Assembly: GCF_000313135.1 (NCBI RefSeq)
Contig: NW_004457384.1
Location: 41,861 to 105,860, forward strand
From: Acanthamoeba castellanii str. Neff
Lineage: Eukaryota; Discosea; Longamoebia; Acanthamoebidae
Direction: 5' to 3'
Length of the DNA stretch: 64,000 bases
The notes below the pieces were generated by a model. The model had not been told where the DNA came from. It was given only the letters and a program-made list of their open reading frames with translations, and did no database searches. The translations under genes and the position numbers were made by a program. Shown here piece after piece: positions 9,447 to 21,300 of this stretch (position 1 is its first letter; every line of letters begins with the position of its first letter).

Positions 9447-11028
9447 TTATCATGGTCGCTGATGATGGTGACCACGCGCCGATCTTGAGATGGATCGGTG
9501 GGTGGTCGTCTTCGTTGTAGTAGTAGTAGTAGTTGATGATGATGATTGTGTTCTTCTTGCCGGTCGTGCCGGTCGTCCGTCGCTCGTCGTTCCTCTCTCT
9601 CTTTTTTTTTTTTTTGGTCTTGACTCCTCCGTCCGCTCGAGGGTTGGCGGTGGCGGTTAGGCGAGGGTGGCCCACATCCCACCTTCGCTCAAGTCAGTCG
9701 CGTTCCTGTTTGTCGTTCCAACATAAAACCCCCCAAACGGTTAGCGAACGAGTTCAGCAGCAGACGACTCGCGAGCAAGAAGAAAGAGAAAGAGAAAGAG
9801 AGAGCGCGTACAGGAGGGCGGCGGGCAGCCGGCTGAGAACGGCCTGGAGCTGTTGGTCGTACACCGGCGGGAGGTCGGCCACGTCGAAAAACTGGCCCAT
9901 GGTCATCGGGTTGAGCGGGGCCTCCTCGGGGCCTGCGTGGCGGCCGCGGAGGTCCTCAAGTACGACCCACTCCTCCGCATCGTCAATTGACGAATCCTCT
10001 TGGTCTTGCTCTTCTTCTTCTTCTTGACGTTGATTCTTGACCCGTTCGCACCAGTTGGTGTCGCTGCATGAATGATGATGAAGATGAACAACCAGATTAG
10101 AGGCCGCCAATCAATCAATACAACAAATCGGGAAGTATTAAGGACGTACATAGGAGGGAGGAGGGCCACGTCGATGAACTGGCCCATCAGCATTGGGTTG
10201 AGTTGAAATTCGTCGTTGTCATCGTGCGCCTCCTCCTAATTGTTGTCGATTTTTGAGATTGATCAAAACGCAATCGGCAAACAATTGCGATGTGAGCCAG
10301 AAGCGTACCGGCATGACTTCAGATTGTTGGCATTCCTCGCTCACGCACATCGCCGTGCTGAGGCAGGCGATCTCGCCTTTGGCCTCCTTGAGCAGGCTGA
10401 CGAGCGGGCGCGTCTCCTTGGTGGGGATCTCATCTTGGGAGGCGAGCGGGTGCGTCTCCTCGGCGGTAATCTTGGGGGCCTCGGCCAGCTCCTTGGCCCT
10501 CTTGGCCGTCTCGACTGCCGCCTCGACAATGGCCAGCAAGTGGGCCGCCCATTGCTGTCGGGCGGCTTCCGTGCGTTTCTAATGGGTTGTTGTGGCGATT
10601 AATCAAATGCGGAATAAATAAATAATCGAAAGTACAATGAGCAAATGGGGGGGTACGTTGGTGGCCTTGGTGAGAACGGTGGTGATCACCGCGATGATCA
10701 TCATGTCGAACAGCACCACACACATGGTGTAGTGGTGTCGTTGCTCGACCGAAAGAGTCCACAGACTCTTCTCCGTCGTGATGTAATGGCGGCCGACGCG
10801 GAACGGCGGAACCTCCTTCATGGAGCGGGCAGACTTCGCCACCAACAACGACCAGAAGTGGTCGTCGCTGGTCGAAGCGAAGCTGGCCTGAGGTACGATC
10901 GACTGCTCCATGCGAACGGTCAAGTCGATCGTGGCGAAGGTTGGGCCGGCGGTGGTGAAGAGGAACCCGATAGTGAGGGTCATCATCGCCAAGAACCAGA
11001 GAGCAAACTTGATGGTGTTGTTCATCAT
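9266..11028 (-). CDS. Unknown two-helix membrane protein with a duplicated LNPM motif
   Basis: I do not recognise the family. Four exons are secure by phase: 11028-10657, 10578-10309, 10235-10150 and 10063-9812. The N-terminus is a signal anchor (FALWFLAMMTLTIGFLF); a second helix, CVVLFDMMIIAVITTVL, lies near residues 103-119, leaving an extracytosolic loop of about 75 residues between them. Exon 2 is helical and charged (EAAVETAKRAKELAEAPK). Exons 3 and 4 each carry the same module, LNPMLMGQFIDVALLPP and LNPMTMGQFFDVADLPP, separated by a Glu-rich linker. The 3' exons are uncertain: a plausible path uses a tiny exon near 9650, then the GTACG-ending exon near 9420, then stops at 9266 inside the tandem repeat. 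The protein looks lineage-specific. Confidence 0.6.
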
Positions 11029-12392
11029 GTTGGTGAGCTGTGTGTTGCTTGCTTGCTTGTTGGTTGAAACGACAAAAGAAAAAGGCCAACGTTCCACCTT
11101 CTTGGTCTTCGCGAAGGTCACGGCGACCGGCCACGTCACCCCAAAAACACAATGCCCAAAAAAGGAAGTGGAGGAAAAGGACACCAATCACAATCACACA
11201 AATAAAGTAAATAACTGGAATACTTCGTGTAGCTGTGGCGAAAGATGAAAGCAACGCTGGCAGCACATCCCGAGATGTTCGAGCATAGAGATGGCAATCG
11301 GTGCATGCCTTGGGGACAAATCGAAACGATTCTTCTTTACTTCTTCCTTCTCCCCCCTTTGCCCATGCCTCATGGGCACCAACATCGCAGCTTTCACAAC
11401 GTCCTGCTCTTGACGACTTTGAACGTTGCTCCTGACGGCAACACGTCCCAACGGCATCCTCACCCTTGCCCATCTAGACAGCTCTCGCCCCCCATTGCCG
11501 CCGACGCAGGCCTGAGAGATGTGGAGAGGCCAAACGGTGCACCTTTGGGGACAAATCGAAACGACTCTTCTGGTACGGTACCGTACTTCTTTCTTCCCCT
11601 TTGCCCATCGCCTTCTACAGAAGCCCAGGTAGGTACAACTCCACAACCCTGCCATCAAATGGTTTCAATTGTGGCCTGTGTATGTACGGCGGTACCGCAA
11701 GATTCGCGGCTGTACTTCCCCCCCCCCGCCAGGATGTGTGCCAGTGTGGCTCTTCACTCTCAAGTAGTACTTCGAAGCAGTGAGCCCGCCATAGAGTGGT
11801 GCTCAGCCAATAAATACACCAAGAGTTGTCTTCGCCCCCGCTTGCCTTTCATCTCTTTTCGCCTGCGTGAGGCGGTGGCGAGTTTCTTTTCCGTTGTATT
11901 TGGCCGCCCTTGAACCGGCGAGCAGACTGCTCCGCAGCGGCCGAGGAACAGGCTGCATCCTCAAGTCGTACGGAACCAGGGACGAAGAGAATCATAATGA
12001 TGGTGGTGGTGGTGATGCTACCAACGACTGACGAAGAATAAACCAACAAAGATGACCACCGACAAGGATTGCACAGGTTCGAGTCTAACAAACAAGTGAG
12101 CAGCCTTCTCCTTCTTTGTTGTGGTCGTCTTACGAGGGGGGAGGGAGGGCTTCACATACCGATAGCTTCGTTGGGATCTTGGCCAGCGACTCGTCAGGAC
12201 TTGTGTTGGTGGTGGAAGTCTTCAGCTCCTCCGCTCCAGCTGTTGTGTGGTGTTGACCGGTAGCCACTTGCCTAATGCCGCACCCCCCCCCAATGAAACT
12301 GAAAAGAAAAGCTGTCTGCTGGTGGGCTTTGGCGCACTGTGATCTTTTTCCGTTTATTTTGTACAAGAGGAAGAGCACCACCATCATCATCA
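11029..12392. other. Long intergenic region with a dispersed direct-repeat pair
   Basis: This is the largest gap in the left half. It should hold the promoter of the minus-strand membrane protein (start 11028) and the 3' UTR of SZT2 (stop 12393). No reading frame has coding character. Two imperfect direct repeats, at about 11299-11369 and 11535-11609, share GGGGACAAATCGAAACGA followed by a pyrimidine run and TTTGCCCAT. A palindromic ggtacggtacc lies near 11571. Confidence 0.6.
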
Positions 12393-15300
12393 TCAACCTT
12401 TGGCGTTGGGGGAGGGCAGGGTGAGGAGGCGGGTGAGGAACGTGCAGAGGGTATTGACGAGGGCCGTGAGGTCGGCCTCCTCCTGTCGGTCCTCCTCCGC
12501 GTCGGTGCCCACCGACTCGGTGAGCCGTCGGCAGATGTACAGCCGCGGCTGGCCCTCGCCCACCTCGGCCGATAATGATGGCATCATCGACGAGGGCGAC
12601 GACGGCACCGACGACGATGCCGACGAGAGCCAGGGCATGTTGAACACGGCCGGCTGGGGCGGCGGCGATGAAGGCGGCGACGAGGGCAGGGCCGGCGCGC
12701 CCGGCAGGGCCAGGTGGATGAGGAGGTCGGCGACGCGGCCGACATGAGGAAGAGGTGGCGGCACTGTGGGGTGAGGAGCACATGGGCGCGCTCGCGGTAG
12801 ACCTCGCCCAGGTACTTGAGCACCTGGTGCCAGGGCAGTCCCATCCCGTACACGAGCGCCAGCGACGGGTCGACGTCGTCGATGGCGCGCCACCTGGCCA
12901 TCTGCATCAGCAGACACACCTCGGCCTCGCTCATTACGCCCGAACCGTCTCCTCCCGAGCCTGCACGCCGCACACAACGTCAAACAACGCCGTACACGCA
13001 TGACCGCACGCACGCACTCACACCATCGCACACGCAAGACCGCACCTGGGTAGGATGGAAGCTTGCTGAGCTTGAGCCACAGGTCGTCCCGGCGTCGGTG
13101 CATGGCGGCGGTGTCGACCACCTCGCGCAGTCGGCGCGCAGCGGCCTCGCCCACCTCGCCCATGGCACCGGCGATGTCGATGTCGAGATCGAGTTCGCCC
13201 ACGGCCGACGGCGCGCGCGGCGACGCCAGCGGCACCGTGTGCGACGGCGTCGTGCGGAGAATGAACATCTTGATCCGCATCACACGCGGCGTGTAGGTTG
13301 CGGCCGCCGACACGCCCTCCTGCTGCTGGACCAGCGTCGGCTGACGACTGCTGGTGCCGCCGCCGAGGAAACTGCCCTCGCGGCCGCCGGGGAGGAGCTT
13401 GCCGACGAGGCTGCCCTCGCGGCCGCTCGGCAGGCCGGAGAGGAGGGACGGCTGCGGGACGAACGAGGCACCGCCGGTGTTGGCCGCGCCCGGCGTGGAA
13501 GTGACGGACGACGCCGTGGTGGTTGCTGACGTGGCAGTCGAGATGCCCAGCGCCGACATGCGATTCGATGACGAGGCGGTGCTCGACGAGGCCGATGAAG
13601 ACGACGACGACGACGACGACGCTTGAAGAGTGTCGGGCAGCACGAAGGCCACCACCGAGTAGACCTCGTGCAGCTGCGAGGCCGGCGTCGGCGCCGTGAA
13701 ATAGAACGCTGGCACGATGCCGCGCGCCTGTGTGACGGCCAAGCCCAGGTCAGCTGTGTGCCGGCCCAGCCCGGTACAGACGGGCAAAGCAAATAAATAA
13801 CCGCGTTTTGGGTGGAAATGGGAGCGTACGTCGAGGGTGCGAAGACCGTAGCGGGAGGAGTGTCGGCAGATGAACTGGAACAGTTCGATGGGACCGATGC
13901 GGATGCCGTTGTTGGGCAGTGGAATGGAAAGAATGCGGGCTGCGAGCTGGTTGCGCGCGTAGGAGGGCGGCGCCGGCACGTCCTGCGACAGCGAGTGGAG
14001 GGTGGCGAGCCACTCGGCCGACGGCAGCGGCGGCAGCGCAGCGTCGGGCGCCGCCAGGAACGAGTGCAGCGCCTCCACGTGGAAATCATACACCGACGAC
14101 CCTGCGAGTAGTGGTAGGCCACCATCAGAAAGAAAGAAGCGAAGGGCGCAAAGAACGAAAGAGGCGGGGAAAAAAGCGACAACTTAATGAAGAATGGATG
14201 CGTACCCAGGTGGAGCTGATGTCGCACGCGGCCGCACTCGCGGACCATCTGCTTGCCCCAGTTCTTGCTGCGGGATTCTGCGGCGGGGGCGGGCAGCTGC
14301 AGGCCGTAGACGTCGCAGGCCACGAAGCGACCGCGGAGCGCGACCGCGAGCAGCAGCACGCCCTCGTCACCCACCGGTTTGTACAGGTACGCCGTTCGCC
14401 CTTGATCCTGTGCAATGCAAAAACGAGAGGGTAAGCCACGACACACACGACGCGCATGACATGCACGCACACGCACACACGCACACACGACACACAGCAC
14501 ACAGCACACAGCACACAGCAGTACCGGATCGTTGGGGGCGTGTGCGGGGAGGGAGGTGCCGCCGAGCAGTCGGAGGTAGCGGGTGTACTGCTCGAGGAAT
14601 TTGTAGGCCACGTCCTGCGCCCAGTCGGATTCGCTCGCGGCCTGCTTGGGCTGGGCCGAGAGGTAGAGCCGCTCCGACGAGGGCGGCGCCGTGGGTGCCT
14701 GCTTGGTGTGGCCGGCGGTGAAGCGGAACGGCACGCGGTAGCAGCACACGACACGCGCCGAATGGGTGATCGTCTGCGCGTGGTTGGCGTGGCCCTGCGG
14801 ACCCACCCGCCCGTCGTTCCGGACCGATATCACGTTGTGCCGCCACTGGGAGGTCACGCGCACCAGATCGTACAGCTTCTTCATCTGTTGTGCCGCACAC
14901 AAACAACAATAACAATAAATATAGCGAAAATCACATAAGCAATGACGGTAATAACAACGAATGATAAGAACAAGAACAAGAAATAAGCAGAGGGCGCACC
15001 CGGGTGTGGTGGTGCGCGGCGATTTCCTTGAGTTGGTAGCCGTGTCGGGCGAGTGGGTTGGGTTCGTTGGCGAGAGGCGTGCGGTGGAGCGGAACGGTGG
15101 GCGCCTTGTTCTGGAGGACGAGGTCGAAGTCCTCCTCCTTGCCAGCGCTGCCGCCATCGCCGCGGTCCCTGCCCCGCGAGCCCGCCCCGGGCGTCCCCTG
15201 CGCGCCCTGACCCGCGCCTCTCGCACCGCCTCCGCCCTCGCGCCGGGCCTCGGACTTGGGCGTTTGTGGAGGCAACGCCGGCTGCGGGATTAACGCCTCC

Positions 15301-18300
15301 ATTGCCTGCGTGTGCGGTGTGCGTTGCGGTGTGCGGTGAACGTGAGCGTTAGCGGTGTGCGCGTGTGCGATGAGCTCAGGGAAAATTGTTAGAAGCTGAG
15401 CTGGGGTGTGGTACCTCGATGGAGAAGGGAGAAGCGGCGGCGCCGCTCTTCTCGGCGCCGCCCTTGGGCGTGGTGGGCATCGGAACGCCGCGGAGGAAGC
15501 GCAGCGCCGCCGGGATCTGTCGACCGGGCGCAGGACCACCGCCGGGAGTCGCGGACGATCCGCCGGCGGGCGTGGGCTTGGGCAAATGACTCAAGCGGCA
15601 GTAGAGCCCCATTTTCTGAAAGAATTCGATGAATGTCAGTGCGCACGAGTCAAAAGGCGGCCAACGGCGTGTGCGGTGGTGTTTCTGGCGTGTGAGTGTT
15701 GTGTGTCGGTGCGTGTCGTGCGTACCTGATACAGAATGCGTTGCAGGACTACGTCGCGCTGACGAGCCCACCCGGCGTGCTGCTCGACGAAGGACGAGAG
15801 GCGCTCGGTCAACGACGTGGCCCAGTTGTAGGTCAGCACCTCGGCCCGATCGGCGGTGATCTTGCCGATGGCGAACCACCGGCGTCGGCCCACCGACACC
15901 TGGTCCACCGACGACGGCCCGCCGCCGCCGGCCCCGCCGATGCCACTTCCGACTCGCGCGCCTCCGGTCACCTGCGCGAACAGCGTGTGGTGGGGCACCG
16001 TGGGGCCCTCCTTGCGGTCCTCCTCGATCTGCGCCGTCTCGCTGTCGCCCACGACGATCGTGAAGAGGAACTTTTGCTTGTTGGCAATCAGCACCTTGGG
16101 CACCTTCCGCGCCTGTGGTGGGAGTGTGAACGAAAAGAAAGAGAAATCCGATAAGAAAATGCGGTCGCGGCGAGACACTTCACAAGAGCTGGATCGGGCC
16201 GGGGCGCACCTCGACGCTATGCACAGCGTCCGGGTAGCGCACGAGGAGCGTGGGTTTCGATGCGGGTCGCATGTCGTGAAGCAGCGTGAGCAGGCTGGTG
16301 ACGAAGGTCTGGAGTTCCCAGGCGCCCATGGACACGGGACCACCGACGAGGTTGACCGACGGGCTGCTGATCGCCGCCGCCTGTTCCAGCAGATCGCGCG
16401 CGGCCAAGGGCATGGCCGCCCGACGCAGTGCGCTCGTTTCCAGGGCGTAGTCCAAGAGAGTCTTACGGAGGGTCTGGCGTTAGTGCAATCGCACGCGATA
16501 ACTACACGACGCACGGTGATGGTAGGTACCTGGTGAATCCGCTCCGACAGCTTCTGGGAGAGGGCGTCGATGGAGAGGCCACCGCGGCCCCACATGTCGA
16601 TGGCGATGCGGTACCGGCACTCGCGCTCGTCCGTGCGGGCGAGGGAGGGGGAGTACTGGGGCAGCTGCGCCCGCACGATGCTGAGCCACTCGTCGATCTG
16701 GGGGCGGTCGGCCGCCTGCGGGACGTGAGGCACCCGCAGCACCGTCCGCCCGTGGGCGTCCAGCAGCCGTATGAACACGCACGCCATGCCCTGCCGACAG
16801 CTCTCATCAGCACACAACCGCACGACACGCGACCACACAAAAGGGGGGTGGGCGCGAACCTGTCCTATTTCGCCGCCGGCGCCTCCCGGCCCGGAGGCGG
16901 CGCCCTGGTTGTAGAGGAACATGAAGTCGGCTTCGGTGATGGTCACGAGTTCGTCGGTCTGCTCGTCCTCCGGGGCTGTCACGGTCACTGTCGGCACGGC
17001 GTCGACCTCGCCCGTGACGCTGGGCGAGTCCAGCGTAGGCCGCCCCGACGGTCCGACCGCGAACTGCATGCGGTACAGCAGCCTGCACGTGCGCATGATG
17101 ACGTCACGTATGACACGTCAGCATGAGTCAGCACGAGAAAAGGGGGAGTGGGGGCGTTGTACAGGAGGAGATTCTGCCGAAGGAGGTGGAGGAAGAGGTA
17201 GCAGTCGGAGAGGACCAACGGCAGGCCCAGTGTGACGGACTTGTCGGGGACGGGCGAGGGCTGGAGGAAGGCCACGTCCTCGGCGGTGAGCTTCAGCAGC
17301 GGGTTGCGCAGCAGCAGGCTCGAGATGACCGCCAGGGTTGTCGACGACAGTCGGCTTTCGACCACCTGACCAGCGCAAACTGACAGTTAGCATTCGCGCA
17401 CACTGCATCACCGCACACGCATAAAACAAAGAAGAAGGGCACACCTCGCGCAGTTGGTCGGCGATCTCGGCGCCGACTTCTTCGACGCCAAACACCTCGA
17501 CCTGGAGCACGTAGCCGGTCGGCTCCTCCTCCCCGAGGAGGCCGTCCTTGTCCGCGCCGCCGCGGACCAGCGAGAGCTCGCCGCTCCGCGAGCCCATCCG
17601 CTTCAGCTCCTGGCTGTCCCGCAGCGCGGCGACCTGCGGCGATCGGGCCTGAGGCCTGACGTCCGCCTCGGACACCTTCTTCGCCACCGGCGTTGGCGTC
17701 GCAACTCCCGTCGACTCCTTGCTCTGGGGGGTCGCGGGGGACTCGACCTTGGCGGCGACCGGCGCCGGCGAGGGCTCCTTGCCCTCCTGCTGCGCCTCTG
17801 CCTGGGCCACGGTGAGAGCCGACAGGCGCAGATAGAACGTGTTGCCGGTTTTTTCCTGGTTTCGCCATGGAATTCAAGTTTAGTACATTCTTGTGCGTCG
17901 TGCGGATCATGTGCGTGTCGTGTCGTGTCGTTGGTCGTGTCGTTGGTCGTGTCGTGTCGTGTCGTGTCGTGTCGCATCAATGATGTGTGCGTGCCGTACC
18001 TTGTAGACGAACATGTGCCGACGGTTGCCGATGGCAAAGGGGTCGAGGACGGCACCGATCACGGCGCGTAGTGCCGCGTCGGGCTCGAGCCTGCGATGAA
18101 GAGGGAATCGGATGACATGCACCCGCGGACAGGCAAAGCGACCCGGCCGGTAGGCCTCCAAGTCGAAGAACAACGGGTTCGCCCGCTGCACGCGCGCAAG
18201 ACAAGGCATTTGAGTAATTCGTTACAAACCACGCCCCATTATCAAATGAAAGGCAAAGCTGGTGTGGTATGGTACGTACCTCCTTGCCGACGTGAAGGAT

Positions 18301-21300
18301 GAAGTTGTCTTGCCAGGCGCTGCGTTGCGTCTTCTCCTTTTCGTCGCTCTCGGATGGCGGAATGAGCAGCGCCGAGCAATGCGACGTCTTATGCAACGAC
18401 CTGGAAAATAGATTCGTGTGCGTGGCGTTGGCACTCGTGGCGGTGGTATTAAGGCGAAGAATTTGACGGCAAGGGCGTACCACAAGAGGATTTCCTGGTT
18501 CACGCGACGCACGAGGTGCGCAATGGACCGCTCGGCGCGCATGACCACCGCGCGAGCCTCCTCGGGCGTGAGCCGGCCTCGCTGGAATCGCAGTCGCACC
18601 CGCGGGCCGTTGATTCGGCTGTCCTCCGGCGTGATGATGAGCCAATAGGGAAGCTTGTTCTTCTCGCCCTTTCCCTCGCGGCCTTCTCTGTCGCTGGCCT
18701 CGTCGTCGTCGTCGTCGTCTTCTTCGCTCAAACGCTCATCTTCGAGGTCGGCGTGGAGAAGGCCCTCCACACTGCTGTCGCCGTCATCGACATTGTCGAC
18801 CTCGTCGACCGCCTCGTCGGGCAGCGCGAGGAAGTCCTCGCCGACCGGCTGCAGTCGTAGCGCGTCTGCCTGTGCCTGCGGCCGCGCCAACTGCCGCAGG
18901 AATATCTGCATTCCCTTGCCCGCTTCCTGTTCATTTCCCGGGGTTAGTCCACAACGCGATTCAATCCTATCGCCGGCCCAAGAGCTCTTGGGACTGGAAG
19001 CGCACCAGAAAGACCAGCGGGTACACAGCCACATGTCGTCTGCCTGACGGGAGCGAATCAACCTGCACCAAAGCAATCAGCCGTTAGCACGCGACGCACG
19101 ACACGCACGACACACGACACACAACACACACGATACCTGCTGCACGACGACACCCAGAGTGTCTTCGCGGAGGTCGACGCCACCGGCGGGTCCGAGACGG
19201 AGGGACTGGCGGATCTTGTCGAGCGTGTAGAGGGTGAGCGAGGCGTGGATCTCCGCGCGCAGTACCGTCATGGCGTTGAGGATCGGGGCCGGCAGCGTGT
19301 TGTACGGCCGCGGGATGTCGTGAGCGCCCGACTGGCCCGCGGCGTGATTGCCGTGCGATTGCGAGCGTCCGTGGTGGCCGTGGTGATCCGATCTGCCAAC
19401 CAACCAACCAACAATCAGATCTTGCTCTCGCTCGCCACTCAACAATCAGAGATCATCGCTACGTACCTTCGGGCGTTGGTGCCGCGGGTGAGCTCCTCAA
19501 AGTAGTCGCCGGTCGACGCGTTCCTGGGCGTGGGCAGCGGGGGCAGCGTGAGCGCCACCACCTGCAGGACCACCTTGCCCCGCGACGTGCGGAGGAACGA
19601 GGCGCTGCTCTGGGAGTGGAGGTAGTCGAACGCGTCCGCCTCCACATCCTCCTGCACCAATCAGCGTTTTACGTTGAGTCCGGAGACACTGGTGAGCATC
19701 CACCAATCTAAACTCTGAGAAATCAATACCTGGATGTCGGGGTCATCGGTGTCGGTGTCGGTCGAGAAGCTGCGCAGCGGCTTGGGCGTCATGCCGTCGG
19801 TCCCGGTGTCGGTGTCCTCGCCGATGTCGGTCGCGTCGGTGACGTCCGTGTCATCGCCGTAGGTGTCGTCGCCGTAGTCCGACAGCTCGGTCCCGCTGCC
19901 CATCGAGTCCTTCATTCCGTTGCTCTCCCCCAGCGCGTCCTCGTCGGCGTCGATGTCGGTGTCGACGCCGGCCTTGTCGGCCTTGTTGGGCTTGATGGCC
20001 GACGAGGCGCGCGACACGGCCGTCGATATGGGGTCGACCTTGAGGAAGAACGGGAACGGGAACACGCCCACGGACGGGTTGCGCCGCATGAGGCTGGCCG
20101 TCGGTAGCGGCTGGGTCATCATCATCTGCTGCTGCGACTGCGGCGCGTAGAAGAGAAGCTCCTCCTTCCAGAACGACTCCTCCTCGTCGCTGGGCCCGCC
20201 GCCGTCATCTTCGTCGTCGTCGGCGGCGTCGTCGGCCTCGCCGCCGTCGGCGTCGCTCGGCTTACCGGTGTAAAAGTAGAGCCCGGCCGAGCCGGCGGTG
20301 ACCGGTCGGTAGGCCTCGGCCACGATGCTGCGCAGCCGCTCCTCGAGCGCCAAGATGGAGTCGCCCTCGGGCGCGTGCGCCCGCAGTATGCGCAGGTACT
20401 GCGAGAAGTCGACCGGCATGTGGTATTGCGCGCACGTGGCCAAGCCCTAGAATTTCAAACAGCCATCACACACGTCAGCGCGTGCTCAGGAATGCACTGT
20501 GGGCGAGGGCTAGCGTGTGTCGACACATACCAGGGCGATGTCGTGCGGGTGCACGGGCGCACCATCGCGGAGCGCCGTGTAGACGGCCTTGACGAAGGCC
20601 CGCTTGTAGAGCCGGTGCACGGCGCGAACGACCAGCGCGGCAGAGGTGGTCATACGATTCAGCGCCTGGCCTCGCTCCTTGTCCGTCTCGTAGTCGCCCA
20701 GCGAAAGCAACAATTCGCGCACGACGCGCGAGTGCATGGTTGGCTGATGCGCCACGCTGAAAAATCAAGTGTGTGCGTGTGCGGTGAGACACAACATGTA
20801 ACGGACCTGGGGTTGTCGAGAGAGAAACGTACGCATCACGCGAGCATTCGTAGTATCGGATGGGGAAGGTCGGGTTGTGTGTGTGCGACGAAGGCGCGTG
20901 GTAGGGCGGCAGGACGGCGAGCACCACACGGATGTTGGACATGACCTGCAGGATCACAATCGTTAGCCCGAGCCGGCTCGCGTTGTAGACTGGCCACGAT
21001 ATTCCGAGTGCGCACCTTGGTGAAGCAACGCTGCCCCGCGACCTCGTCTTCGTTGGCCTCCTCGGACTGAGACATCATCCTCTCATCCACCTTCACCTGC
21101 TCACGTTTACATAGGAGGTGGGAATTGAGTCAGTGAGTCAGTGGCCACTGGTGCCGAGTGTCGGGTGATGCTCGGGCGCAGTGTCAACCGCACCTCACAG
21201 TCGGTGAGCACGCGCAGGGCCACGGCGAGCATGTTGTAGAGCGCCTTGTTGGCCGCCGCCTGCGCGGATCCGGCCGCGCTCTCGGCCTCCTCGGGTGAGG

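Noticed and set aside
12060..12100. GGTTCGAGTC, resembling a tRNA T-arm
   Set aside because: No acceptor stem, D-arm or anticodon stem can be folded around it.
13280..15226. A 648-codon Arg/Ser-rich minus-strand open frame
   Set aside because: Out of frame with SZT2 exons and crosses their introns; long stop-free shadows are expected in very GC-rich DNA.
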